A stretch of DNA of 64,000 nt from Ulota crispa (Eukaryota; Streptophyta; Bryopsida; Orthotrichales; Orthotrichaceae), in contig OY987246.1 in assembly GCA_963920765.1 (NCBI GenBank), forward strand, positions 11,280,868-11,344,867, in the 5' to 3' direction. Of this stretch, positions 35,561 through 46,312 are shown piece by piece (position 1 is the stretch's first letter; every line of letters begins with the position of its first letter). Below the pieces are notes generated by a model, which searched no databases, had not been told where the DNA came from, and saw nothing but the letters and a program-made list of their open reading frames with translations. Both the position numbers and the translations under genes were made by a program.

Positions 35561-36382
35561 TCATACTTCTCATTCAAACGATCAGTGTAACCTTTTCAAA
35601 CTTGTGCGTTTGAGAAATTTCGACAATACAAGAAACATACATTCATTGACGTGACTAGAAATAGCTAGAAAAATGTGACGACATACAAATCCATCGAAAG
35701 CCTCAAAAACACCTGCCAGATGACAACTTTGAGAACAGCACCGCATTCATAACTTTCGACGTTTGATAAATAAGTCACAAAGCTCAGAATCACTAGACAT
35801 AAAGTGAAAAGTAATCGCAAACGAAGAGAAATTCCCATTCATTATCACACAAGCACGTAAATTCGCACCAAAGTGACTACTATTGTACTACGAAGTCACA
35901 GATAAACCCCTGCTTGAACTAGTAAATAACGTTTTGGATAATGGGAAACCTGTAAAGCCGCTCCACGCTAGCACTTCATCATTGAGAGACGCTTTTGGTG
36001 ATATCCAAAGCTGGAGCTTCTCGAGTGAAGACAGAGAGCTCCTACCCTAAACATCATGTCACGTGTAGAAATTCTATCTTCGGAGAGGAGCAAGAGTTGG
36101 AGCGCCTTTGCCTTAAGCTGCTCCTACTTCAAATGTAAGGGTGTATAAGTCAGTTAAGAAAACTTTACCATGCTTCAGTATCGAAACACAACTCGCGACA
36201 ACCAGATGCAAATTGAATATGTTGAAAATTGAAAGCTGAAAACTAACAAACTCCACCAGAAAACTGACCAGAAATGCATTGGTAGAAATCTTCATGCTAC
36301 TCTGTCCGAGGTCTTACCAGCTAGGCTTCCAGAGTTTGAAAGCGATCCGTGAAGAGCTTTGGATTCTGACGTCCACGAGGCC
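35561..36382. other. DUS2 3' region
   Basis: No coding gene supported. A good splice donor (AGCCTAGCTG|GTAAGACC, near 36318) about 65 bp after the DUS2 stop suggests a spliced 3' UTR; TTTACAG near 35950 is a possible acceptor. Confidence 0.35.
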
Positions 36383-37381
36383 TTAAAGACAATCGTCGGC
36401 GTTGATTGCGAGCTCGCCTCGACCGCGAACGATTTCTGTTTCCTTGTAATAGTTTCCGAAGCCGTACACACTGGCGACATCGGCCAGGGTTTTGCAACGA
36501 TTGAGCGTCTTGCCCTCGGAGAATTCCAAGCACGAGTGGTGCATGATCATTTCCTTCAAAGTGTGCTTGGTCCAATGCACGTCGTTCTCCCACTCCACGC
36601 ACTTCTTGATGTAAGCTCTCTTCACATCCTCCCACGGCAGCTTTCCCTGAGGTCGAAACACGGAAGCGTTCCAAACCGCTCCTCTGGCGACCATCACGGC
36701 TGAGGCGCCGGTGGCGTCCTTGATGCGCTGGAAATCGGAGTACTCTATCACGTCCCCGTTGGCTATCACCGGAATAGACAACGCCGACACGACCTCCTCG
36801 ATGCCGTCCCACTGAGCTGGATCGCGAGGCCTATCGGCGACTCTTCTCCCGTGCACGGCCAAGGCGGACACGCCGGTCTTCTCAATTCGGCGCACCAGCT
36901 CCACGGTCTCCGCGTGAGTCTCCAGCAACCGAATCTTGCACGTCACGGGAATGTTCACGTTCCGCTTCAAAGTCGTCAAGATATCGTGGATCAGCTCCGG
37001 CTTCGTCAAGAGCGCCGCGCCCATGCCTCCACTGGTGGAAAAGCTCATCGGACATCCCATGTTCACGTCGAACGCTGCTATATCCCCCGCCACCATGTTT
37101 GCCACCTTCAAACATCGCACGGCATCCGAAGTCCCGACCTGAAAGACGATGCGATTCTTTTCCGCGTCGCAGGTGCGGAACACGACCTCTTTGCTGCTGT
37201 TCTCCACGAAATCCACCGTGCCTAGCACGTCGTTCACGATGCGGTCACACCGCAAAAACTTGTGGTCGATTATCTCCTCGCCGTACGTGATGTCCGCCCC
37301 GTACTCCGCCGCCAACATGCGGAACGGGAGCCCCCCGACCCGCACCATCGGCGCCAGAATATGCTTCCCCCTGTACTCCAT
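36383..37381 (-). CDS. DUS2: tRNA-dihydrouridine synthase, DUS2 type (position 20), single exon
   Basis: FMN enzyme that reduces a D-loop uridine, presumably U20, to dihydrouridine with NAD(P)H, in cytosol or nucleus. The 332-residue frame is uninterrupted. It starts MEYRGKHILAPMVRVGGLPF, the usual beginning of the TIM barrel; GTSDAVRCLKVANMVAGDIA (83-102) and the active-site segment DVNMGCP (Cys110) identify the DUS2 subfamily. Further landmarks are GGMGAALL (118-125), CKIRLL (148-153), HGRR (177-180), and phosphate-binding IANGD (206-210) and VARGA (231-235). The residue after CP is Met112, where animal and fungal DUS2 have Lys. The double-stranded RNA-binding domain of animal DUS2 is absent, as expected for plants. 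It lies 420 bp downstream of the epimerase on the same strand. Confidence 0.95.
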   Translation of the reverse strand: MEYRGKHILAPMVRVGGLPFRMLAAEYGADITYGEEIIDHKFLRCDRIVNDVLGTVDFVENSSKEVVFRTCDAEKNRIVFQVGTSDAVRCLKVANMVAGDIAAFDVNMGCPMSFSTSGGMGAALLTKPELIHDILTTLKRNVNIPVTCKIRLLETHAETVELVRRIEKTGVSALAVHGRRVADRPRDPAQWDGIEEVVSALSIPVIANGDVIEYSDFQRIKDATGASAVMVARGAVWNASVFRPQGKLPWEDVKRAYIKKCVEWENDVHWTKHTLKEMIMHHSCLEFSEGKTLNRCKTLADVASVYGFGNYYKETEIVRGRGELAINADDCL

Positions 37382-37801
37382 CGCCGAGATTCACCGCGAT
37401 TCTACAACCACGAGGAACTGCGTGAAACTCGGATAGAAACGGAGCGCAAGGATAATTGAAAGCTTGAAACCCTAGGGCTCCACCATGAGGATGCTTTTTG
37501 AAAAGCAAAAGGTCGGAAGTGAACGACGATCATCTATATAGCGTGTGATTGATGAGCAGTGCTGTTTTGCATAATAAGTTAACACTGTGGCGTTCTTGTA
37601 GAACTTGCAATCGCCGATTTTATTAAGGAGAACGAGAAAATGAGATTGATGTATTTGAATAAGCGAACCTTAGACTAGTCAGCGCCCTACGCATTCACCG
37701 TCTCGAAGCCGAATCCCTACCTACGCCTAAGTGTTTACCCTCTACCTTTTTAAAACTAATGAGCTCGGATAAAATGTATGTCTATTTGACACTAAATGTG
37801 C

Positions 37802-40455
37802 TTAGATGAGTGCAACGGAGTAGCCATCGGGATGCCGTTTGCGCCACCTCCAAGCATCGGATAAGCTCTCTTTCAAGTCGAGGTGCTGCGCCGTCCATTG
37901 GAGTTCCCGTTGGATCTTCAACGGATCACTGTAAACCTCGGCGTAGTCACCAGGTCGGCGGTCGAGCGTCGTCACGGTTACGTTCACGCCGGTTGCGTAC
38001 TTGCATGCCTCGACAAATTCCTTCACGGAACTCCCTGACGCGCAAATACAGAGGCAAACAAAAATCAGTTCTACGGCGACTACCAAAAGGTGTAATGAAT
38101 CGTACAAACACACATACCGAGAACATGAAAAAAGGAGAGCGGGCCGTGTACCTTTGCCAGTGCCGACATTGTATATAGAAACCTTCCCTCTCTCTGCTTT
38201 GTCCATAGCCTTGACGTGAGCGTCGACCAGGTCTGTGACATGGATGTAGTCACGAATGCAAGTTCCATCTGAAGTGTTATAATCTTGTCCTCTCACCTGG
38301 CAGAATACATAGGGATTAGGACAATGCACTTCCACTGCAAAAACGCAATCTCTGAAAGCACAAGGATCTCTCTGTTTCTTCCGTACCCTGACCTACTTCT
38401 GTTCGAATGAAGTCGGCGATATCATCGGTATCTTTTACCGAACCACAGTACAAATTAAGTGTCAACTATCAATCAGGAAATGTACTCGGGGAGAGACAAC
38501 AAACCTGTATTCCAGGGATAATCCCCGTCGCAGCGTCGAAGCAAGCTCCCGAAATACGAGCGTGTTGTCGGAGCTCTGGTCGTGGTGCTTCACCGAGCCT
38601 GCCCTTTGGGTCTGAACCGATGACGTTGAAGTATCTACACCACAGCATTCAGAATTGTCACGAAATTCGTCAAGCAGTAAAAGCAGGATGGAGAGAACAA
38701 CCTTTCTTTAATAGGATGCACAAGAAATTCGCACAATACCTCAAAATCATTACAGACAAGTCTGCAGTCGTTGCGAAGTCCTTGATGAGATCCTCCGCCA
38801 TCTTCTTCGCCTTTCCATAGGGATTGATTGGTACCTGTTCAGCCAAGCAATCAGCAATGCTTTTTCGACAAACGCCACCTTGTGAAGAATTTGAATTTTA
38901 GAGATGGACGCATTACGTTATGTAAATATACCTGAGGTGTTTCTTCAGTGATAGGCATCTTCTCCGGTTCACCATACGTAGCGCAAGTGCTCGAATAGAT
39001 GAGCTTCTTCACACTGTGCGTCTTCATCGCCTCCAACACCGTCAAGGTATTAAACGTGATGTTGTGATAATACCGTAAAGGATCGGCCATACTCTCGCTC
39101 ACGTAAGCGATTGCCGCAAAATGCATCACCGCATCAATGGCATTCTGTGCAAAAATCTCGTTCACACGGCGGCTGTCACCAAGATCGCCGTAGAGGAACT
39201 GCAACCTGCCTGGCTCGGGAAACAAGGCTTGCAACTGCTCCACTGCTCCTATGTTGCCACGTGAAAGGTTGTCCTGCAATCATCGCCACGGCCAATCACC
39301 AAATTTTCAATTGACTTTCTTTCGAACGCTGTACAAAGAAAGCGGAACGAAGAGAGATTGAAGTAGAAGTTCAGAGACATACAACTATCGTAACGCGATG
39401 TCCTTCTTCAAGAAGGCGAAGTGCAGCATGGGAGCCGATGAAACCCGCGCCTCCCGTCACCAGCACGTGAGTCACTCCTCTCTCATGAGTTGCAAACTGC
39501 ACAGAGATGACAAGTACACAGTCAAGCTAATCTCCATAACGGCAACACAAAAATCTCCGACTATCTACACATTGGAATATGATTTTAACTCCAGAAGTGA
39601 TATGTGTACCTTGCTAGGGCCAGCAAGTGTAGCCGACTGCCTTAAGGCACTCATACAGAAGGCAGTGAGTATCACTCCTAGCAGCACCTTCCCGATGAAA
39701 TACAACCGAGGCTGCATACTTGCGCAATCAACACCTGCAAAAACGTCACTGTGTGAGGAGCTGCTATATCCTTCCTCGCAACGGAGACAGTCTTACAAAG
39801 AAGGCTCTCTTCAAATTTTTCTTCAAGCGAGCAATGATCAAATTTCCGAGATCGCAGCTTGCAGCCACGTTGTCCACTCCAGAATGTCGCGAAGGAAATC
39901 AGCGGCGACGTTTCTTCTAAAATTTGCGTTTGAAATGATAAAAGTAGTGATCAAGCTCACTAACTAAAGAATCGAGGATCAAAATCGTGACAGGACAAAA
40001 ATTGTGCGAGTACGACAAACGCACGTAACGCTTCCAACCACAAGTAGCGTAAACGTGAAGTTGATCTCCAGGTTTTACAAATTTCAAAAGAGGACGATCC
40101 GGAATTTCAGTTCCTCATACTCCTTGCATGTTGCACGAACTTAAAACAAAAAACTTAAATGAAACCTGCATTCAGTGAGCGCAGGAGACCAAAAAACAGG
40201 ACAGAGCTCACCAAAGATCGCAATAAATAAATAAATAAAATTCGAAATTTCGATGAACCTCTTTCCAACCAAATCTGTTTCCCAGTGAGTCCAAAAAACG
40301 CGCAATACTAATTTCGCTCACAATGCGTAAAAGGCAAGGGATTCGTTGAAGGAAATACCTCCAAGAGTGAAGGTGCGAAACGATCTTGGACTTCGGCGAC
40401 GAAAAACAGGTGAAGAAGTAGTCCCCGACGGTAGAACCGCTCCCAAGCTTCCCAT
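37802..40455 (-). CDS. UXE: UDP-arabinose 4-epimerase (UDP-D-xylose 4-epimerase, MUR4/UXE type), 8 exons
   Basis: Interconverts UDP-D-xylose and UDP-L-arabinopyranose in the Golgi for cell-wall arabinose. Exons on the minus strand: 40455-40359, 39734-39610, 39496-39383, 39273-38932, 38834-38740, 38634-38505, 38296-38152 and 38034-37802 (1281 nt, 426 aa, against about 419 for Arabidopsis MUR4). All junctions are GT-AG with matching phases. It is a type II membrane protein: an Arg/Ser-rich N-terminus (1-38), then a membrane anchor at about 43-63 ([20 protein letters not shown]). The SDR fold follows: TGGAGFIG (88-95, NAD), [11 protein letters not shown] (205-215), catalytic Tyr232 and Lys236 in [31 protein letters not shown] and [12 protein letters not shown], the last typical of MUR4-like enzymes. 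The start in exon 1 is preferred because LGGVDCAS just before the anchor matches MUR4-like LGGLDYAD; an internal Met39 in exon 2 is the alternative. Confidence 0.95.
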
Positions 40456-40485
40456 CAATACTCACCGTGTTGCAACACACACACA

Positions 40486-40530
40486 CGCCAAGCTATTTAT
40501 CGCCAAGCTATCTATCGCCAAGCTATCTAT
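40486..40530 (-). repeat. Three 15-bp repeats just upstream of UXE, TATA-like
   Basis: CGCCAAGCTATTTAT and two copies of CGCCAAGCTATCTAT in direct tandem, 31 bp before the UXE start. On the minus strand they read ATAAATAGCTTGGCG, so the proximal unit could serve as a TATA box, although the implied leader would be short. Confidence 0.5.
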
Positions 40531-40887
40531 CGCCTTCTCGTATCAAACTTGTCTCCTAATCCGAGGATGCTCACGCAAAAGGCGTCAGTCGTCAAGCTCC
40601 CGTCACTCAACGTCGATTCCAGTCAAGCCGGCGGCAATGACTGAGTTCTTCTCCGCTAACTTAAATATCTGCGCTATTTCTTGCCTTGTTCTCAGCAACT
40701 CCGCCACCTCAAGAAATATAAAAACTAAAATAGTAAAGAAGACGAAGAAGGAGAACCAAAAAAAAAAAGGAACGCTCGGAAAGACAGGGGAACCGGAGTT
40801 TAAAAATGTCAACAATGCTAAAGAACACAGGGAACAGCTGCTGCTGCTGCGTCACTCGCAATCTCTCTAACGTCCTGCTTCGCACAA

Positions 40888-41226
40888 TCACACTCTACAC
40901 AGCAAATCGGAGATGTATCGATCGAACATGAAGCTCCAAGCAACAAAAGCTTGGTGAGTGCTCAGGATCGTGGCGCCTCGCTGGTCAGCGAATCGGACAG
41001 TGTAGGCAATCGCTGCAATGCCGGACGGGATCTTCAGTTGCAAGTGAGGAGATGAACTGAGAAGCGCTCCGTAGTCGTGTTTTTCTGTGTTTCCATGACC
41101 TGTAAATACGAAAGTGAAGGATTTGCAACTCCCAATCGGACTCACCGTCGTAGTCGTCGTCGTCGGCAAGTGCATGTTCGCAGTTCGCACTCTCCGAAGC
41201 ATGAGCTTGGACACCAGCTGTTCCCA
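40888..41226 (-). CDS. Unassigned two-exon gene or 5'-truncated remnant
   Basis: Minus-strand exon-like sequence ending at 41146 encodes VQAHASESANCEHALADDDDYD. It is followed by perfect donor and acceptor signals (GACG|GTGAG, TTTACAG|GTCATGG) and a second exon 41099-40888 encoding GHGNTEKHDYGALLSSSP, LQLKIPSGIAAIAYTVRFAD and STHQAFVAWSF, ending at a stop. GC-rich coding texture and a phase-matched junction support a real gene, but the intron would be only 46 bp, which is short for a plant. No family recognised. Upstream sequence beyond 41232 turns abruptly into AT-rich repeat DNA, so the 5' part may be lost or distant. It ends about 430 bp before the UXE start on the same strand. Confidence 0.35.
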   Translation of the reverse strand, partial: WEQLVSKLMLRRVRTANMHLPTTTTTTVSPIGSCKSFTFVFTGHGNTEKHDYGALLSSSPHLQLKIPSGIAAIAYTVRFADQRGATILSTHQAFVAWSFMFDRYISDLLCRV

Positions 41227-41232
41227 ATTCAA

Positions 41233-42152
41233 TAATAGTATTACTGGGGTTTAAAGAATGGGGCTTTTACTATTGGATTTCTAAAAGGAAAAAATATCAT
41301 AAATGCCTCCCAATTCTTTCAAATTATCAACTACACCTCTATATTGATTGAAATATCAAAAATACCCTTGGTTTCAAGGTTTTTTTTTCATTTTTTTGAA
41401 AATACCAAAGAGGCGATTTAAAATGTTATGGTGGTGCTCCAAGTTTCAACATTAATATTGGATAGAAAATATCACATTAGCACATAATACATGTTTATAA
41501 TTTGGTTTTCATTCACAATTTGGCGATTTCATCCAAAAAAAATTTAATTTGAAGATTTTTTGGCGATTTCATCCAAAAAATCATGTTTTTTTTTCTATAG
41601 GCTTGGTGCCAGTCAAAAAAATTGGTGCTTTTTTGCTCCAAATTGCCAAAAAAAAAACACTGCTTGGTTTTGTGTAAGAGTATCAATTATGCCCCTACAC
41701 ATCTTTGAAAAAATTTAATACCCTAATTTTTCTTGTACCTATTTAGTGCAAATTTTTGTAAATATTAGGATGACAATGGAAATTACAAAAGCTAGATGCA
41801 AGTTGAATGTAAGTCAAATATTGGAGGCAAGCTCTTCAAATCTTATATAAGGTTTTTGCATTTTAAGTTTATTGTGGCCAAAACAGTTGCATTGATTGAA
41901 CAACATGTGTTTCTTTGCCAATATCTTTGGCCAGTGCAAGTGTGACTAACAAAAAAATTAGCAAAGAGACACAAGGAAGTTTTAGACTTGGTGAAGAATT
42001 GACTACTTGGGAAGGGTTTGAGTAAGGATCACTACAATTTATCCCCAACTCTAAATAGGTCCAATCAACATAAATTACTTTACGCATTCCCTAAACACAC
42101 TTGTATATCATAATTTCAAGATTTACAAAGCACAAAGGCGTTGATAGATTAA
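41233..42152. other. AT-rich intergenic DNA
   Basis: No gene. A short duplication, TTTGGCGATTTCATCCAAAA, occurs at about 41519 and 41558. Confidence 0.45.
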
Positions 42153-43066
42153 CCCCTAAAGGACCAAGCCCAATTTTCTGCCAAAATCACTAAAAACGGC
42201 CACTTTTAGGAGGTTTAGAAAAAGGGGATTTTATGTTTTGTTTTTGGGAAATCCAGCCATAGGATCTTGCCCCAGACTAGATGAAGTACTTATGGGGGAA
42301 AAAATCATCTCATTCCAGATGTAGAGGAGTGACATATTTACATGTAAAGTGACAAGAAAAGTTTCTTTCCATGTTGCCCAAAAATTTCAGAAGCCTTTGA
42401 CCACTCTTACAACAAAAAAATTGCTTTACCCAATGTTGCGCTTTATTTTTTACATGTAGGAGATCAAGTTAGGTATGTGTGGGAGAATTTTCAAATCAAT
42501 TGGAACTATACAACACATGGGAAAAATCAATAAGTAAAAAGAAGTAGAAAATGAGTCAAAACAAAAAATTGTTAAACATTTAATTATGGAAATGAAAAAT
42601 GCTAATCCCAACGGTGATAATGTTGCGATAATCAATCTACTTCCTTCAATTTAATTTTTTTTCCAAAATATTGAAAATTGAGTAAAATAAAGGACTTCAA
42701 AGTTTATTTTACAGTAGAGATTCCATAACTGCCCGCAAGCAAAAACTCCTCATAACTTTCATGTCATTGATTGAAATTGAATGATTTAAAGCTTCTCATG
42801 AACAAACAAATCTAAAGAACCAATTTCAAATTTGTGTTTTAGAAAAATGAAATTTTTAAAGAAGTTTTTGGGCTCCCCAAATTTTTAGAAATTCATGCAT
42901 AACTTCTTCATCAAATGTCATAATGAAGAAAAAATTAAATGCCCACGTAGGTCTTTGAATTCCCCACCTTCAGTAAAAATTTCAGAAAATCACACAAAGT
43001 AGTTTGACCATAGATACATGCCCAAAGTCCAACTTGTCCCTCAAAGGGACAATGATCCTTTAAGGA
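42153..43066. mobile_element. piggyBac-like non-autonomous element, family A copy 1
   Basis: 914 bp between two TTAA tetranucleotides (42149-42152 and 43067-43070). Left end CCCCTAAAGGACCAAGCCC; right end is the imperfect complement GATCCTTTAAGGA. The interior (ATCAAGTTAGGTATGTGTGG, ATTGAAAATTGAGTAAAATA) is shared with 46313-47223 (inverted) and 57986-59041. No transposase frame. TTAA duplication with CCC-starting ends is the hallmark of piggyBac transposition; the superfamily call is inference. Confidence 0.65.
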
Positions 43067-43381
43067 TTAAACAACAAAATTTTGCACTCATCTTCTCAAT
43101 CTCTTAAATACACATCAACACACACATAAATATATACCATTTTAAAGATAGGTTAAAATTGGTATGAATTCATGGCACATACTCTCAAGTTCCCAGTGGC
43201 TTAAACTTAGCTAAAAATATTCCAACTTCTTTCCTGGACCAGGTTAAAAAGTAAAAGTTTACCCATACTCTGCAATTGGATGATTACGTCTGCCTAACAA
43301 GTTTCTTCCGTGATCAGGGTGTCTGTGTCTAAATATGATTTTTGAACATTTCCAAATTTCATCTTCTAGTGGTAAGCTTAA

Positions 43382-44022
43382 CCCATAAATGCCCAAGGCG
43401 TTGCTGAGCTTCTTGGAATTTTCATGAAACTCAACAATCAATTAACTTTTTCATAAATTTTATCAAGTTTTTTTCAATTGTAACCATACAAATTTAAACT
43501 AAACATGTTAAAGATTATTTGGGAAAAGAAAACACAACAATATCATTTATAGTTTGAAAGATTATAATGTTTGAACATGAGCGTGTTAAAATTGCAAAAG
43601 TGACTTGAAGTCTTCTAATCCTTATTTCACATGTCATATCTAAAAAATTGGTCACCAAAAAAATTGAGGTTTAAGGTCATTACATGTCTAACTTTAATCA
43701 ATTCACGGTTCCAAAAATACACTCTTAGATTTTTTTTAACGGATTTCTAATGTGGATTTTTCTCCAAACTCTAGTGTATTTGAGGCTCATTTTCAAGATC
43801 TTCCAACACTAAAAACTCAAGATTGCAATGGACACCCTTGTCTAAAATCTTGAGTAGAAAAAGCATGAACTTCCATATTCAAGATCAAGTTTTTGATGTT
43901 GAAAATAGACTTCAAAACAAATGTATACTGAAAAAGAAAATGGAAATTAGTGGTTTGATAAGGTTTTATTCATCTTTGAAGTTTTGTAGAGACCCAAATC
44001 TGGTTGCTTGGGCATTTAGGGG
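43382..44022. mobile_element. piggyBac-like non-autonomous element, family D
   Basis: 641 bp with perfect TTAA on both sides (43378-43381, 44023-44026) inside a GCTTAA/TTAAGC context. Ends CCCATAAATGCCCAAGG and the complement TTGGGCATTTAGGGG. Different interior from family A, but the terminal CCCCTAAA is shared. Confidence 0.65.
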
Positions 44023-44185
44023 TTAAGCTTAAAGCACAAATTTTTGCGTCATCTCGGGATGTTAAAAGAATCCACAATTTTCCAAATTTGATCTTCTAGT
44101 CATAAAATTGATATTTTGTGTTTTCTCCCAAAGTAAAAACAAATGGAGGTTGCACATGTGGGATCCATTTACCGGTGTGAGATTA

Positions 44186-44499
44186 GAGCATCTCTAGTGG
44201 TCCAAACTCACTCAAAGTTTTTCACCTAATTTGGCGAGGCCTAAAGGCTCTCAATCTCCACCCATGCTTTTTGAAAAGGTGGCCTTACACTCCAACACAC
44301 CCCATAAATAAGTAGTTGACCACTTATTTAAGGAAGTAGAGAATAAAGCTCACTAAACTTAGGGTGAACAGTGCATGAATAGTGGCTTGGAGAGTGGCTT
44401 GCTAGACTTGTCAAATAAGACAATTTGAGAGGGTTTTGAGAGGGGCCTGGCTACTTTTCATCCACTTTGAGCGAGCCAGAGCCACCGGTGGAGATGCTC
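44186..44499. mobile_element. Tourist-like MITE (TTA-flanked), separate family
   Basis: 314 bp, TTA on both sides. Ends GAGCATCTCTAGTGG and the complement CCGGTGGAGATGCTC, the common end type of plant PIF/Harbinger MITEs. The next element (family F copy 3) starts 17 bp later. Confidence 0.75.
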
Positions 44500-44515
44500 T
44501 TAGTATACATTGGTG

Positions 44516-44828
44516 CAGTGGTGCTTGGTTAATGTCAACCTTTGTAACAAAAACAATTAGATAGGATCACAATTCTATTCTCCTTTTGTCCAAAATGTGA
44601 TTATGATCCTAGTTAAGATCAAATGCTTGTGTACAATCAACATTTGTTTTTCATCATTGCCCATTTTGAGTCATTAACTAAAAAGGCATATTGTAAGTGA
44701 ACCAGAACCACCAGTACCAAACAAAACTAGGGGAAGCAATGCAAATGGAGGGCTTGTTAATGATCAATGTTTGGATAAGGTTAACATTTTTTTTCTAGCC
44801 AAGTATTGACCTAATCCAAACACCATTG
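44516..44828. mobile_element. TA-flanked MITE, family F copy 3
   Basis: Ends CAGTGGTGCTTGG and CCAAACACCATTG; right flank TA, left flank TG. Same orientation as 17815-18141. Confidence 0.65.
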
Positions 44829-44906
44829 TACCAAGGAGCAGTTTTGACTATGCCCCATTTCCAATCTCCGTAGGCCCAGCCTCAATTCAAGATCCCCTCT
44901 TTATAA

Positions 44907-45234
44907 AGTTATTAAGGGTAAAAATGAGTTAAAAAAAAGTCAAGCATATTTTGCAAAAAAATTGGTGGGATTTAGGTTGAAAGTTGGGAGTGTTTTATAC
45001 TCTGTCCCAAGTCCCATATCCCAATTCATTGTATTTTACTTACATATGAGCACTTTATTAAAGATATGGTGCCAATATAGGTGAAACTTCACTCAAAATT
45101 ATTTGGGTTATTTGGGTTGACTGTATTACTAAACCCAATTTTAGCTAAACCCAATTTTTAGCACAATTCCCACCAATATTTTTGTATAAAATATTCATGG
45201 GTTTTTTAGTACCTTGTTTTGCTCTTAATAACCC
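44907..45234. mobile_element. Probable TIR element
   Basis: GTTATTAAGGGTAAAAATGAG at the left and the complement of GTTTTGCTCTTAATAAC at the right, with AAAATTGGTGGGA/TCCCACCAATATT nearer the centre. A single copy; the ends are approximate. Confidence 0.4.
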
Positions 45235-45414
45235 ACCGAAATCGGGATCTCACTTTGAGGTGGGACGTTGTCTGAAGAGCCCTTAGGTTGAAAAATATGG
45301 TCAACCCGAACCAGTTCCACCTTTTTGGTTCCAAACTTCCAAAACAAAATGCCATGTAGATGAAATGCAGTGACACAAGAAGTAGGCTTGGGATACAGTT
45401 TGAATTACCAAGTA

Positions 45415-45978
45415 CTCCCTCTGTCCCAATATAAAGCTCCATATTAGGCATAGTTCTTAAAAGCTTCCTTTTGCTAATTTCAATTGCTCAGAAAGCGTTT
45501 GTCATGTTTAATGATCTCATGGGGTAAGTTAAGCAATTAAAGAGATTTCCTCTCCTAACAAGCTTGGCCTTGCCCATATGAGGTATCATTGTTGCTACTA
45601 GTCTTTAAATCATCAATAATGAGGAGCTAGTAACATGTACAAATATGGTACTTTTTAATGGAATTTACGTGCCCAAATGACAACATCAAAGTTGGAGATT
45701 TTGCACACATTTGGTAGATGGTATATTGATTTTATGGACACATGTGTCATTAGTACAGAGACTAAAATAATGAGAAGCCCGCAGCCTTCACAAACTATAC
45801 ACAAATATAATATTTTTGCATGAAATTTGGGTGTTTAAACAGCAACATAAAAACTTGCAATTTTACATATATTTGATAGGTGGCACATTAATTCTAGAAT
45901 GCATTTAACCTATTGAATAAAATTCAGTTAATACCTCATGGAGAAGTTTTTTGGAGCTTTATATTGGGATAGACGGAG
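45415..45978. mobile_element. Stowaway-like element copy 1
   Basis: 564 bp with TA on both sides. Ends CTCCCTCTGTCCCAATATAA and the complement TTATATTGGGATAGACGGAG are the classic plant Stowaway ends. The interior holds two copies of a 160-bp unit that occurs three times in copy 2 (57172-57913). Confidence 0.9.
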
Positions 45979-46312
45979 TAAGCTTTTAACCAATCAAGTT
46001 CTCATATTTGAGTGGGACGTAATGTGTACGTCCCCTAAGTACCAAAAGTCGGACGCTTTGGAACATCAAATCCTAAGCGTTTTTCATAATAAAGTTTTTT
46101 GTTCCCACATAAATTTGATATACTGCACTGTAATTGCACTAACTTATAATGAGCAAGTAGAATCAGAGAGAAATCTTTTTTGGGGGTGGACTCTCCGTCA
46201 CTTGATGTTAGATACCTTGACACGAAAAAGCATGGATGTAATATAGGATGACATTGCTAAACCCCTTGCAAGGAAACATTTGGAGCACCAAAACTTTGAT
46301 GAAAATTATTAA

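Noticed and set aside
37802-38335. Single 177-residue epimerase-like frame
   Set aside because: It reads through an intron between YNVGTGKG and SSVKEFVEA; the spliced model matches the family.
40603-40815. Frame with LLRTRQEIAQIFKLAEKNS on the minus strand
   Set aside because: Could be a last exon of the locus at 40.9-41.2 kb, but no splice site connects it and half of it is simple A/T-rich sequence.
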